Source of the DNA: Paenibacillus sp. oral taxon 786 str. D14
Lineage (GTDB): Bacteria; Bacillota; Bacilli; Paenibacillales; Paenibacillaceae
Assembly: GCF_000159955.1 (NCBI RefSeq)
Contig: NZ_GG695972.1
Location: 229,573 to 253,857 of the forward strand
DNA length: 24,285 bases
Reading direction: 5' to 3'
The notes below the pieces were generated by a model. The model was not told the origin of the DNA, did no database searches, and saw nothing but the letters and a program-made list of their open reading frames with translations. Each line of letters opens with the position of its first letter. The first letter of the stretch is position 1. Below, piece after piece: positions 7,270-15,440 of this stretch. The translations under genes and the position numbers were made by a program.

Positions 7270-7281
7270 GAAAACGTTTGC
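7270..7281. promoter_or_regulatory. Downstream operator of mdxE
   Basis: GAAAACGTTTGC matches the operator consensus at 11 of 12 positions. It lies in the untranslated leader about 22 bases before the AGGAGGGG of mdxE, suited to roadblock repression or to looping with the site at 7144-7155. Confidence 0.7.
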
Positions 7282-7319
7282 GCATCACGTCTTTATAATT
7301 ATTAGGAGGGGTTATAGTC

Positions 7320-8642
7320 ATGAAGTTCAAAAAGGCATTGACCTTGATCGCGGCGCTGTCCTTGGTTGTTTCGATCACGGCTTGCGGAGCGGGCAACAAC
7401 GGCGGCAACAACGGAAGTGCAAATGCTCCGGCGAATCAGACTGAAAATACGGGGAATACCGGTGCCGGAGAGAATGCTTCCGCGGATGCGATCGTTCCGG
7501 AAGAGGGCGCTGAGCTGCTCATTTGGGATAGTAAAGAAGAGAAAGTGTTCACTGAAGAAATCGCGAAGCAATTCACCGAAAAATACGGCGTGCCTGTAAA
7601 AATTGAAGAAGTATCGCCAACCGACCAAATCGGGAAATTGACGCAAGACGGACCGTCCGGTCTGGCAGCTGACGTGCTGATCGTCCCTCATGACCACCTG
7701 GGGAATGCAGCAACTTCCGGCTTGATCCTGCCGAACGATGTCTTCGCTGAAGAAACAACGAAGAACAATACGGAAGCTGCCGTTCAAGGTGCAACTTATG
7801 ACGGTGTACTGTACGGTTATCCTAGAGCTGCCGAAACGGTGGCTTTGTATTACAATAAATCGCTTGTTCCAGAGCCGCCGAAAGACTTCAAAGACGTTCT
7901 GGAATTCAGCAAAACGTTTACCGACAAATCCAAAAACAAATACGGCATCATGTGGGAAGTCGGCAACATGTACTTCAACTATCCGTTTATTGCGAGCACC
8001 GGCGGTTACTTGTTCGGCGATAACGGTACGAACCCAGACGACATCGGTTTGGCTAACGATGGCGCGATCGAAAGCTTGAAAGTGTTCCAAAGCTTGAAAG
8101 AAGCTCTGCCGATCAACAGCGGCGACATCAACCCGGACATCAAACGCAGCTTGTTTAACGAAGGCGACGTGGCAATGGACATCAACGGTCCTTGGGAATT
8201 GGCAGGATACAAAGCCGCTCTCGGCGACAACCTGGGTCTTGCTCTATATCCTTCCGTCAACGGCAAAACAGCGATCACCTTCTCCGGTATTAAAATTTGG
8301 GTCGTAAACTCCTTTACGAAATACCCGAATGCAGCTAAACTGTTCGCTCATTTCGCTTCCACGAAAGATGCTCAGTTGCTGCTGAACGAAAAAGTCGGCG
8401 CCGTACCGACGAACCTGGAAGCGCTGGAAACCGATCAAATCAAAAACGATCCTTTCGTTTCCGTCTTTGCTGAGCAAGCGAAGAACTCCCAGCCGATGCC
8501 TTCCATTCCGGAAATGGCTAACGTTTGGGCTCCTGTTAACGCTGCGCTTCCGGAAATCTGGAACAACAATGCAGATCCAAAAGCCGCGATGGAAAATGCC
8601 GTGACACAAATTCGGGATTTGAACCAAGGGGCAACGGAGTAA
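7320..8642 (+). CDS. mdxE: Maltodextrin-binding lipoprotein of an ABC transporter
   Basis: The 440-residue extracellular substrate-binding protein is anchored to the membrane by a lipid. The signal peptide (MKFKKALTLIAALSLVVS) ends in the lipobox ITAC with Cys22, followed by an Asn/Gly/Ala-rich linker (about 23-60). The folded domain has the family 1 binding-protein pattern: LIWDSKEEKVFTEEIAKQF near the start, ADVLIVPHD, and the MalE-like GDVAMDINGPWEL and KIWVVNSFTKYPNAA segments. AGGAGGGG precedes the ATG. It is the first gene of mdxE-mdxF-mdxG and should deliver linear maltodextrins to the two permeases. Two operators, a promoter and a cre-like site lie upstream. Family assignment is firm; the exact oligosaccharide range is inferred from the locus. 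Confidence 0.93.
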   Translation: MKFKKALTLIAALSLVVSITACGAGNNGGNNGSANAPANQTENTGNTGAGENASADAIVPEEGAELLIWDSKEEKVFTEEIAKQFTEKYGVPVKIEEVSPTDQIGKLTQDGPSGLAADVLIVPHDHLGNAATSGLILPNDVFAEETTKNNTEAAVQGATYDGVLYGYPRAAETVALYYNKSLVPEPPKDFKDVLEFSKTFTDKSKNKYGIMWEVGNMYFNYPFIASTGGYLFGDNGTNPDDIGLANDGAIESLKVFQSLKEALPINSGDINPDIKRSLFNEGDVAMDINGPWELAGYKAALGDNLGLALYPSVNGKTAITFSGIKIWVVNSFTKYPNAAKLFAHFASTKDAQLLLNEKVGAVPTNLEALETDQIKNDPFVSVFAEQAKNSQPMPSIPEMANVWAPVNAALPEIWNNNADPKAAMENAVTQIRDLNQGATE

Positions 8643-8679
8643 GGCAGAACGAACTGTCACCCAGTGAGGGAAGGTTGAG

Positions 8680-8700
8680 CCCGCCGCTGATAGCGGCGGG
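8680..8700 (+). repeat. Intercistronic hairpin between mdxE and mdxF
   Basis: CCCGCCGCT and AGCGGCGGG form a perfect 9-bp stem with a GAT loop. Outer bases (GGGAAGG near 8668-8674 against CCTTAATTTCCC near 8705-8716) can extend it. There is no proper T tract. Such stems typically protect the 3' end of the binding-protein message, so that it accumulates above the permease message. Confidence 0.65.
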
Positions 8701-8739
8701 TCATCCTTAATTTCCCAAGGGAGAGGAGAAGGAAGGGAA

Positions 8740-10044
8740 ATGGACCGACACCAACATCGGGATCGGGCGACGCTTTTGTCGATACTGTGCATGGGCCTAG
8801 GACAACTCTACAATCGACAATATATCAAAGGGTTGTTGTTCGTCCTTTTTGAAGCATTTAGCGTGATCTATTTGATCCGGAACTTAGGGTTTGCGCTCTG
8901 GGGAATCGTTACGCTTGGTGAAACGCCAAGAACCGGAGCCAATATGAACGGAAGCTGGGATCATTCGATCTTCATCATGATTCAAAGCTTGATTACGCTG
9001 CTGTTTGTGGCGGTTTTTATTATCGTTTATGTGATGAACGTCCGCGATGCTCGCGCCATCGGGCTCGAACGGGACAAAGGCAAGACACCGAATAACTTTA
9101 AGCAAACGGTACGTTATATCCTGGATTACAAGTTCGCTGTTGCATTTTTGAGCATTCCCGCCCTCGGGATTTTATTTTTTACCGTAATGCCGATTCTGTT
9201 CATGATTCTGCTTGCGTTCACCAACTATTCGGCGCCGAAGCACATCCCGCCGGCCATGCTGGTCGATTGGGTTGGCTTCGAAACCTTTAAAAATTTGGTG
9301 GCACTCAAAACCTGGAGCCATACCTTTTACGGCGTATTGACCTGGACGATTATCTGGGCGATTTTGTCCACGGTAACGACTTATTTCGGTGGTATGCTTG
9401 TCGCCTTACTTATTAATCAAAAGGGCATTCGCTTCAAAGGGCTATGGAGAACGATTTTAATTCTTCCTTACGCTATTCCGCAGCTGATTTCGCTGCTTGT
9501 CATGAGAAATATGTTTAACGGTCAGTTTGGTCCAATCAACCAATATCTTAGTTATTTCGGTCTGGGCGGGCTGCCGTGGTTAACCGACCCGTTCTGGGCG
9601 AAAGTGACGGTTATCGTCGTTAACATGTGGGTGGGGATTCCGGTCTCCATGCTGCTGATTCTGGGCGTGCTGACGACGATTCCAAAGGATTTGTACGAAG
9701 CAGCGGAAGTGGATGGAGCTACCGGGTTCCAGAAATTTAAGATCGTCACGCTGCCGATGATTCTGTTCACGACCGCACCAACGCTGATTACCCAATTTGC
9801 CGGTAACATCAACAACTTTAACGCCATCTTCCTGTTAACGGGCGGCGATCCGGTGAAGGGCGATTATCAGTATGCCGGGGCGACCGACCTCCTGGTAACG
9901 TGGCTGTACAAGCTGACGTTGAACCAAAACAAATACAACATGGCCTCTGCGATCGGGATCATCATTTTCATCATTATCGCTTCGTTCTCGATTTACAACT
10001 ACCGCAGAACCAAGTCGTTTAAAGAGGAGGATATGATCCAATGA
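8740..10044 (+). CDS. mdxF: Maltodextrin ABC transporter permease, MalF type
   Basis: The 434-residue integral membrane protein is one half of the maltodextrin channel. The conserved EAA loop, which docks to the ATPase, is at about 320-339 (EAAEVDGATGFQKFKIVTLP). The core has about six membrane segments from 130 on. The first 100 residues hold extra hydrophobic segments, beginning with GLGQLYNRQYIKG, a TM2-domain-like signature also found at the N terminus of Bacillus MdxF-type permeases. AGGAGAAGG lies upstream of the ATG. The stop codon overlaps the mdxG start by four bases (ATGA), indicating coupled translation. No ATPase gene is present, so a shared MsmX-type ATPase encoded elsewhere is expected. 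Confidence 0.93.
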   Translation: MDRHQHRDRATLLSILCMGLGQLYNRQYIKGLLFVLFEAFSVIYLIRNLGFALWGIVTLGETPRTGANMNGSWDHSIFIMIQSLITLLFVAVFIIVYVMNVRDARAIGLERDKGKTPNNFKQTVRYILDYKFAVAFLSIPALGILFFTVMPILFMILLAFTNYSAPKHIPPAMLVDWVGFETFKNLVALKTWSHTFYGVLTWTIIWAILSTVTTYFGGMLVALLINQKGIRFKGLWRTILILPYAIPQLISLLVMRNMFNGQFGPINQYLSYFGLGGLPWLTDPFWAKVTVIVVNMWVGIPVSMLLILGVLTTIPKDLYEAAEVDGATGFQKFKIVTLPMILFTTAPTLITQFAGNINNFNAIFLLTGGDPVKGDYQYAGATDLLVTWLYKLTLNQNKYNMASAIGIIIFIIIASFSIYNYRRTKSFKEEDMIQ

Positions 10045-10886
10045 GCAGACGGAAAATACGAAACGCGATTCGTCTGGGCGCCAGCTACATTGTGCTGATC
10101 CTGCTGTGCATTGCCGCCGTCTACCCTGTGCTTTGGGTCGTCTTCGGTTCGCTGCGGCCGGGTAAATCGCTTTACAGCAAAACGTTGATTCCGGAAAAAT
10201 TTACGTTTGATCATTATCACGAACTATTTACATCCAAAACCTATCTGTTTGGCACCTGGTACCTGAATACGTTGAAAATTGCTGTCTGCTCCATGATTCT
10301 GGGCGTGCTGCTGACGCTGCTTACGAGCTATGCGCTCTCCCGGTTCCGGTTCCGCGGACGCAAAACGGCGCTTTCCGGCCTGCTCGTGCTTGGGATGTTC
10401 CCGGGATTCATGAGCATGATCGCCATCTATCTGCTGCTGCGGGAGATGCAGCTGCTGGATACGCATTTGGCTCTGATCATCGTATATGCGGCTGGGGCTC
10501 CGCTGGGCGGTACGTTTATCGCCAAGGGCTTCCTCGATACAATTCCGCGATCGCTGGATGAAGCGGCGCGGATCGACGGAGCGAGCAACTTCCTGATCTT
10601 CCGGCGCATCATTCTGCCGTTGTCCAAGCCGATGCTGACATATATGGCGTTAACCCAATTTGTCGGTCCCTGGGTTGACTTCATCTTTGCCCGGCTCGTC
10701 CTGCGGACGAAGGAAAATTGGACGCTGGCCGTCGGGATGTGGGATATGGTCAGCAGCAATCAGAACAGCAACTTTACGCTGTTTGCCGCAGGGGCGGTTC
10801 TGATCGCGCTTCCGATCACGATCCTGTTTATGTTCCTGCAGCGGCTGCTTGTTGACGGCTTAACTTCGGGCGCCAGCAAAGGATAA
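10041..10886 (+). CDS. mdxG: Maltodextrin ABC transporter permease, MalG type
   Basis: The 281-residue membrane protein is the second channel half. About six transmembrane segments are visible, with the EAA motif at 174-193 (DEAARIDGASNFLIFRRIIL), and the size is normal for MalG proteins. The ATG overlaps the mdxF stop by four bases, and GGAGG lies ten bases upstream inside mdxF. It is the last gene of the transport operon, followed at once by a strong terminator. It pairs with MdxF and would receive maltodextrin from MdxE. Confidence 0.94.
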   Translation: MSRRKIRNAIRLGASYIVLILLCIAAVYPVLWVVFGSLRPGKSLYSKTLIPEKFTFDHYHELFTSKTYLFGTWYLNTLKIAVCSMILGVLLTLLTSYALSRFRFRGRKTALSGLLVLGMFPGFMSMIAIYLLLREMQLLDTHLALIIVYAAGAPLGGTFIAKGFLDTIPRSLDEAARIDGASNFLIFRRIILPLSKPMLTYMALTQFVGPWVDFIFARLVLRTKENWTLAVGMWDMVSSNQNSNFTLFAAGAVLIALPITILFMFLQRLLVDGLTSGASKG

Positions 10887-10910
10887 TGCAGCTAGAGTTG
10901 ATCAACACCT

Positions 10911-10948
10911 GGGTATAGCCTCAGTCAAAGCGGGGCTATACCCTTTTT
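10911..10948 (+). terminator. Terminator of mdxEFG
   Basis: GGGTATAGCC (10911-10920) pairs perfectly with GGCTATACCC (10934-10943) over ten bases, followed by TTTTT. It lies 25 bases past the mdxG stop and 28 bases before the chemoreceptor start. Confidence 0.9.
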
Positions 10949-10975
10949 ATACATAAAACAAAAGGGGATGCGGAA

Positions 10976-13051
10976 ATGAAGAAGCTTCGCGGTGGGCGGC
11001 ACTGGAATTCCGTGGGCCTAAAGATGTTTGTGATCGTATTTGCGGCAGTCGTGGTGTTGTCGGTGGTGCTGGGGTTCAGCTCTTACCGGGCGTCCAGGGA
11101 GATCATCCGGGAGCAAGTGGCTTCCGCCTCCACTCAGGCGGTGGAGCAGGCAGCGGACAAGCTCGACTTCCTGTTCGAACAATATGAGGCTACGTCGCGG
11201 CAATTGGCCGTTGATCAGACGCTGCGGAGCGATCTGGAGACGGTGAACCAGCCGGGAATCGGAACCGTTGTGAAGACGCAAGCCGAGGACCGGATCCGCA
11301 AGAAGCTTGACGCGTTGAAGAGTGCCGATGAACGTCTTCAGGGAGTGCGTCTTGTTTCTAAGGACTTGGAAGACGTGAAGTCGTACAAATCTTCAGGGGT
11401 CAGTTCGGTGCGTACGGATGAGGCGGTGGAAATCCGGGTGAAGGAGGTATTGAAAGCAACCGGCGAGCCCGTGTGGTTCCCGGCGTTACAGAAGGGCTTC
11501 TTTAACGCTTATACCGAGCCGACGATCACGATGGCCCGCTTGCTGCGGAATATCAATCACCCGGAGGCTGAGTACATCCTGCTGTTTGAGATTAAGGCGC
11601 AGGCTCTGGGGGATATTTTGGGCAACCTGCAAATCGGGAAAACCGGTCAGGTGCGGGTACTTACCGCCGATAACCGGATTGTCCATGCGAACGATTCCGC
11701 TCTCCTGGAGACGGAATCCATAATTAAGGTAGATGCCAAACGGGCGGAATCGGGGGAAAGCTCGTTCCAGGCGCCAGACGAGCAAGGAGTTCAGCAACTG
11801 GTCGTGTTCCGGCCGCTGAAAACGGTCGACTGGCGGATTGTTGGATATGCTCCGGAGAACGACTTTTTGAGTGCGACGGATCGGCTGCTTGTCGTCATGT
11901 TGTTCGTGCTTCTGGGCGCCGTGGTCGTTGCGGCTCTGATCGGCTATTTCCTGGTGCGCATGGTCGGCCGGCCCTTGGAGCAGCTGTGCCGATTAATGGA
12001 GGAAGGCGAACGCGGAAATTTGCAGGTGCGTACCAACTTTAAAGGGCATGACGAGATCGGTCGGCTGGGACACAGCTTCAACCGGATGCTGGAGCAAATT
12101 TCACGGCTGGTGGACCGGACAAATGATTCCGCCGTGGAGCTGCTGGCTACGGCGGAGAATCTGACGAAGGCATCGCGCGATACGTCGCAGACCGCCGCCG
12201 AGATTGCGCAGGCGACCGGAGAAATCGCCGCCGGAGCTGAAAGCTTGGCCGTGGAGGCGGACAAGGGCACCGAGACAGCGGAGCAGATTGGCAATCAAAT
12301 GAGCCGGGTGGCTCGTCTGAACGCAGCGATGGACGATTCGGCCGGACGTGTCATCGAGGTCAGCCGCAATGGGGAAGCGCATATGGAGGAACTGGTGGAG
12401 AAGACGGAAGCCGTGTCGCGGATGACGGCGCGGTTAGAGGAGAATTCGGCGAAGCTCAGCCGAAGCACCCAATCGATCCGCTCGATCCTTGCCCCGATGG
12501 TGGAGATGACCAAGCAAACGAACATTTTGTCGTTAAATGCTTCGATCGAAGCGTCCCGTGCCGGGGCAGCCGGCAAAGGTTTTATGGTCATTGCCGGGGA
12601 GATCCGCGAGCTGGCAGCCGCTTCGGGGGAATCGATCCAAACCGTATCGGCGATCACCGAGGAAATCCAGGAGGCAATAGGACAAACGGTGGAGGTGTTG
12701 ACGGGAATTGCGCCGCTGTTTGCGGCACAAACCGAGGCCGTCAAAGAAGCCGCAGGCATCTTCCAGAACGTTAAAGGGGAGATGGAGCGGTTCGTGACGG
12801 AGATCCGAAGCTCGTCGGCCTCCGTTCAGGAGCTGCTGCAATCGCAAGCGACCCTGCAGGATTTTGTGGACACGGTCAGCTCGGTTGTGGAGCAGACCAG
12901 CGCCTCCACCGAAGAGGTGGCCTCTATGTCTCAAGAGCAGCACCGGGTCAGCGCCGAGTTGGTTGAACTGTCGGCTCGTCTGGAGGAACTGGCGGGACAA
13001 CTGCAGCGTTCGCTTAGCGCCTTCCAAGGTGAAGGTGAGGCGAGTCCATAA
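10976..13051 (+). CDS. Methyl-accepting chemotaxis protein
   Basis: The 691-residue transmembrane receptor steers flagellar or surface motility through CheA/CheW. In order: membrane segment 1 (about 14-36), a large extracellular sensor of Cache-like layout (about 37-302), membrane segment 2 (about 303-327), HAMP (about 328-380) and a long coiled-coil signalling domain. The hairpin tip (about 509-548) reads QTNILSLNASIEASRAG, then AGKGFMVIAGEIRELA. It is recognisable but departs from the usual LLALNAAIEAARAGE. AAAGGGG lies eight bases before the ATG. Its place straight after mdxG suggests sensing of maltodextrins or the loaded MdxE, but a strong terminator separates them and no clear promoter fits in the 28-base gap. 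Ligand unknown. Confidence 0.93.
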   Translation: MKKLRGGRHWNSVGLKMFVIVFAAVVVLSVVLGFSSYRASREIIREQVASASTQAVEQAADKLDFLFEQYEATSRQLAVDQTLRSDLETVNQPGIGTVVKTQAEDRIRKKLDALKSADERLQGVRLVSKDLEDVKSYKSSGVSSVRTDEAVEIRVKEVLKATGEPVWFPALQKGFFNAYTEPTITMARLLRNINHPEAEYILLFEIKAQALGDILGNLQIGKTGQVRVLTADNRIVHANDSALLETESIIKVDAKRAESGESSFQAPDEQGVQQLVVFRPLKTVDWRIVGYAPENDFLSATDRLLVVMLFVLLGAVVVAALIGYFLVRMVGRPLEQLCRLMEEGERGNLQVRTNFKGHDEIGRLGHSFNRMLEQISRLVDRTNDSAVELLATAENLTKASRDTSQTAAEIAQATGEIAAGAESLAVEADKGTETAEQIGNQMSRVARLNAAMDDSAGRVIEVSRNGEAHMEELVEKTEAVSRMTARLEENSAKLSRSTQSIRSILAPMVEMTKQTNILSLNASIEASRAGAAGKGFMVIAGEIRELAAASGESIQTVSAITEEIQEAIGQTVEVLTGIAPLFAAQTEAVKEAAGIFQNVKGEMERFVTEIRSSSASVQELLQSQATLQDFVDTVSSVVEQTSASTEEVASMSQEQHRVSAELVELSARLEELAGQLQRSLSAFQGEGEASP

Positions 13052-13074
13052 TTGTCTGTCGTGTTTTCGTGTCG

Positions 13075-13260
13075 CTAGCGGACTCAAATGCCGTTATATC
13101 CGCTGATCAGCGGGATCCTCGAAAACTAACGGACCCAGGAGCCGCTATTTGCTGCTTGGATAGCTCCAAACGCTAGTTTTAGCCCGAATAACGTCACTGG
13201 AGTCCATTAGTTTTTGAAATATGCGAAAAATGAGCAAATAACGTCCATACAGTCCGTTAC
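13075..13260. repeat. Four-copy palindromic intergenic repeat
   Basis: Four related units of about 24 bases occur here: 13075-13097 and 13126-13150 in reverse orientation, and 13187-13210 and 13236-13260 in forward orientation. The shared pattern is roughly AAATARCG, six to eight variable bases, then AGTCCRTTAG. The inner two pair with each other, as do the outer two, giving a large nested hairpin. A separate perfect palindrome, CCGCTGATCAGCGG (13100-13113), lies between the first two. No gene is visible in 13052-13306. The element resembles the short palindromic repeats scattered in Paenibacillus genomes (recollection, not a search). Confidence 0.75.
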
Positions 13261-13265
13261 ATTTA

Positions 13266-13305
13266 AAAAGGCCCTGCAGCTGTTTGTTAGCTGGCAGGGC
13301 CTTTT
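13266..13305. terminator. Bidirectional terminator between the chemoreceptor and amylase genes
   Basis: AAAAGGCCCTGC (13266-13277) pairs perfectly with GCAGGGCCTTTT (13294-13305), with an additional AGCT/AGCT stem in the loop. A/T runs on both sides let it act for both converging genes. It ends one base from the amylase stop codon. Confidence 0.9.
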
Positions 13306-13306
13306 A

Positions 13307-15061
13307 CTATTCTAATACCGCTGTTGAATACGCAGGCAGCGTCAGCGTATTGCCGCTGAGGCTGGCGCCTTCGCCTGTTTCCGCCAACAGCTTGGTGAAG
13401 CTCTTGCCGTCTGCTTGATTCGGATCCAAGGAGACCGTGAGCTCTTGACCGGTTAAGTTGTGAGCGACGAGCACCGCCTGGTCTTCTGTCAAGCGAACAA
13501 ACGCGGTGATTCCCGGCTGATCCGTTGTATATTCCTGGATTGCTCCGTCCCTTAGCGCCGGAATATCGTTGCGCATCCGGATCAACTGGCGATAATGCGA
13601 CAGCAGGGAGGCGGAGTCGCCGGTTTGCTCGCTTACGCTGAGGCCCTTGATGCCGGCATTGTTTTTGGCGGGCTCCCAGGTCGTTTGGCCTTCGCTGTCG
13701 TCCGGCGTCCAACGCATCGGCTCGCGAATCAGCTCGTCAGGCTTCGCCCCAAACATGCCAATTTCCTCGCCGTAATAGATGTACGGATTGCCGGGAAGCG
13801 TGAGCAGCAGGCTCGCGGCCATCTTCGCGTGCGGCACATCTCCCTCCAGCTGGGTCATGACTCGGTTCTGGTCATGGTTGGTCAAGAACGTAGCGTCGAC
13901 GAAGTTGCCGCCGGATTTTTCGCTGTACAGCTTATACGTACGCTCCAGCGTAAAAGGGATGTTCGCGTCCTTTTCGTTCTTGACGCTGCTGAGGATCGTT
14001 TCGGCCAGGCCAAAGTTAAACCCGGAATCCAAGGCTTTGTCCAGATAGGAGGAAATCAGCGCTGCGGAAGGATCCCAGATCTCGCCAACGAGATAGGCGT
14101 CCGGCTTGACTTCGTTGAGCCCACTGCGGAACTCCTGCCACCAAGCCACATTTTTGTTCGTGGTTTCTTGGCTCTTGTCGGTCAGCAAATCCTCGTAGAT
14201 ATGCTTCGCTGCATCCAGGCGGAACCCATCCACGCCTTGCTCCAGCCAGAATTGTCCGATCTCGATCATTTCTTTCCGTACTTCCGGGTTATCGAGGTTG
14301 AGATCCGGCATCCCGTCCCAGAAGATTCCGAGGTAATGGCCGCCGTTCAGGCTATGCCAAGGGTTGCCGCTTCCGGCGGCACTGGTGCCGGACACAGCAC
14401 GGCCTTGATCCTCGGCCCAAACGTACCAATCCCGGTACGGGCTGTTTGGATCGGCAGCTGATTGGGTGAACCACGGATGCTCTTTGCTGGTATGATTGAC
14501 GACCAGATCCATAATGACCTTTATCCCGCGCTTATGGGCCTCATTCAAAAACGTACGGAAGTCATCCATCGTCCCGTAATCCGGATTGATGTCCCTGTAG
14601 TTGGTGACGTCATAACCGTGATAGCTTGGCGAAGGATTAATCGGCATCAGCCAGATGCCGCCAATCCCCAGGTCGGTATCCGTATCCGGGTTCCCATCAT
14701 TTAAGTAGTCGAGCTTGCTGATCAGCCCCTTGAAATCCCCAATGCCGTCGCCGTCCGAGTCGGCAAAGGAACGGACAAAAATTTCATAAAAAACCGTAGA
14801 GGGTTGGGAATCCACCGCATTAGGTGCAGCGGCTTTCCCGCCTTCAGGGGGGTTCGGGCTTGTGGCTGCTGTATCGTTGGAATTCCCTTTTGGTTCCGAG
14901 GCGGTGCTCTTACTGCCCGGTGTATCGGTACAGCCGGCAAGCAGCATCGGCAGCAGCACCAAGAGCAGGATCAGGATCCGAAGCAGGTGCGGGGGAAGCA
15001 ACGGGACAGCGCTTCCATTTCGCCGCAGCTTCGTTCGCTGAAGAAGACTTGGGGTTTGCAT
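13307..15061 (-). CDS. Surface-anchored alpha-amylase lipoprotein, GH13
   Basis: The 584-residue enzyme cuts alpha-1,4 bonds in starch or maltodextrin outside the cell, supplying substrate to MdxE. A lipoprotein signal with the lipobox LLAGC (Cys44) is preceded by an unusually long, basic N terminus. A Ser/Asn/Pro-rich linker follows. The catalytic barrel starts near 88 (VFYEIFVRSFADSDGDGIGD, with a calcium-type loop). Conserved regions are DLVVNH (185-190), GFRLDAAKH with nucleophile Asp283, VGEIWD with Glu327, and FLTNHD with Asp397. A C-terminal beta domain ends at TLPAYSTAVLE. AAGGAAGA lies six bases before the ATG. Operator-like sites upstream (15124, 15329) tie it to the maltodextrin regulon. 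The same scaffold can serve related GH13 activities, so exact specificity is open. Confidence 0.92.
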   Translation of the reverse strand: MQTPSLLQRTKLRRNGSAVPLLPPHLLRILILLLVLLPMLLAGCTDTPGSKSTASEPKGNSNDTAATSPNPPEGGKAAAPNAVDSQPSTVFYEIFVRSFADSDGDGIGDFKGLISKLDYLNDGNPDTDTDLGIGGIWLMPINPSPSYHGYDVTNYRDINPDYGTMDDFRTFLNEAHKRGIKVIMDLVVNHTSKEHPWFTQSAADPNSPYRDWYVWAEDQGRAVSGTSAAGSGNPWHSLNGGHYLGIFWDGMPDLNLDNPEVRKEMIEIGQFWLEQGVDGFRLDAAKHIYEDLLTDKSQETTNKNVAWWQEFRSGLNEVKPDAYLVGEIWDPSAALISSYLDKALDSGFNFGLAETILSSVKNEKDANIPFTLERTYKLYSEKSGGNFVDATFLTNHDQNRVMTQLEGDVPHAKMAASLLLTLPGNPYIYYGEEIGMFGAKPDELIREPMRWTPDDSEGQTTWEPAKNNAGIKGLSVSEQTGDSASLLSHYRQLIRMRNDIPALRDGAIQEYTTDQPGITAFVRLTEDQAVLVAHNLTGQELTVSLDPNQADGKSFTKLLAETGEGASLSGNTLTLPAYSTAVLE

Positions 15062-15123
15062 CGAACATCTTCCTTTCGCAAAAGTACCTTTATTTCACCA
15101 TCATACCTGAGCAACAAGAAAAA

Positions 15124-15135
15124 TAAAACGTTTGC
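15124..15135. promoter_or_regulatory. Operator upstream of the amylase gene
   Basis: TAAAACGTTTGC matches the window's operator consensus at 10 of 12 positions and lies about 65 bases before the amylase start codon. I could not place a convincing minus-strand promoter beside it. Confidence 0.6.
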
Positions 15136-15328
15136 ACAAGGAGAATTTAAGGAAATTTCAGTTAATATAAGTAAATTACATAATTATTAAGACGAAATCA
15201 TTAGTTATCTCCATATTAATTAGATAATCGCCTGTTCTCATAATTGTTATTGAACAAAACCATGAAAATTTAGATTGGTATCCGTAAAAATGAATCTAAT
15301 TTATCCCAATTATGCAATATATCAGTAT

Positions 15329-15340
15329 GCAAACGTTAGA
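15329..15340. promoter_or_regulatory. Second operator-like site between amylase and tcyP
   Basis: GCAAACGTTAGA matches the left half of the operator perfectly and the right half partly. Its centre is 205 bp from that of the site at 15124. The rest of this 479-base gap is AT-rich and shows no gene. Confidence 0.4.
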
Positions 15341-15440
15341 ATTTGAGATGTGGGGATGAGGCAAAGTCTTACTGTGTGGAGCAGGGACAACCTTTGTAAT
15401 TTAGTGACAAGCTGTGTGAAAGTTAATCCTATCAAAATAC

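Noticed and set aside
7302..8090. 262-codon minus-strand open frame opposite mdxE
   Set aside because: It is antisense to a clear binding-protein gene and shows no motif or start signal.
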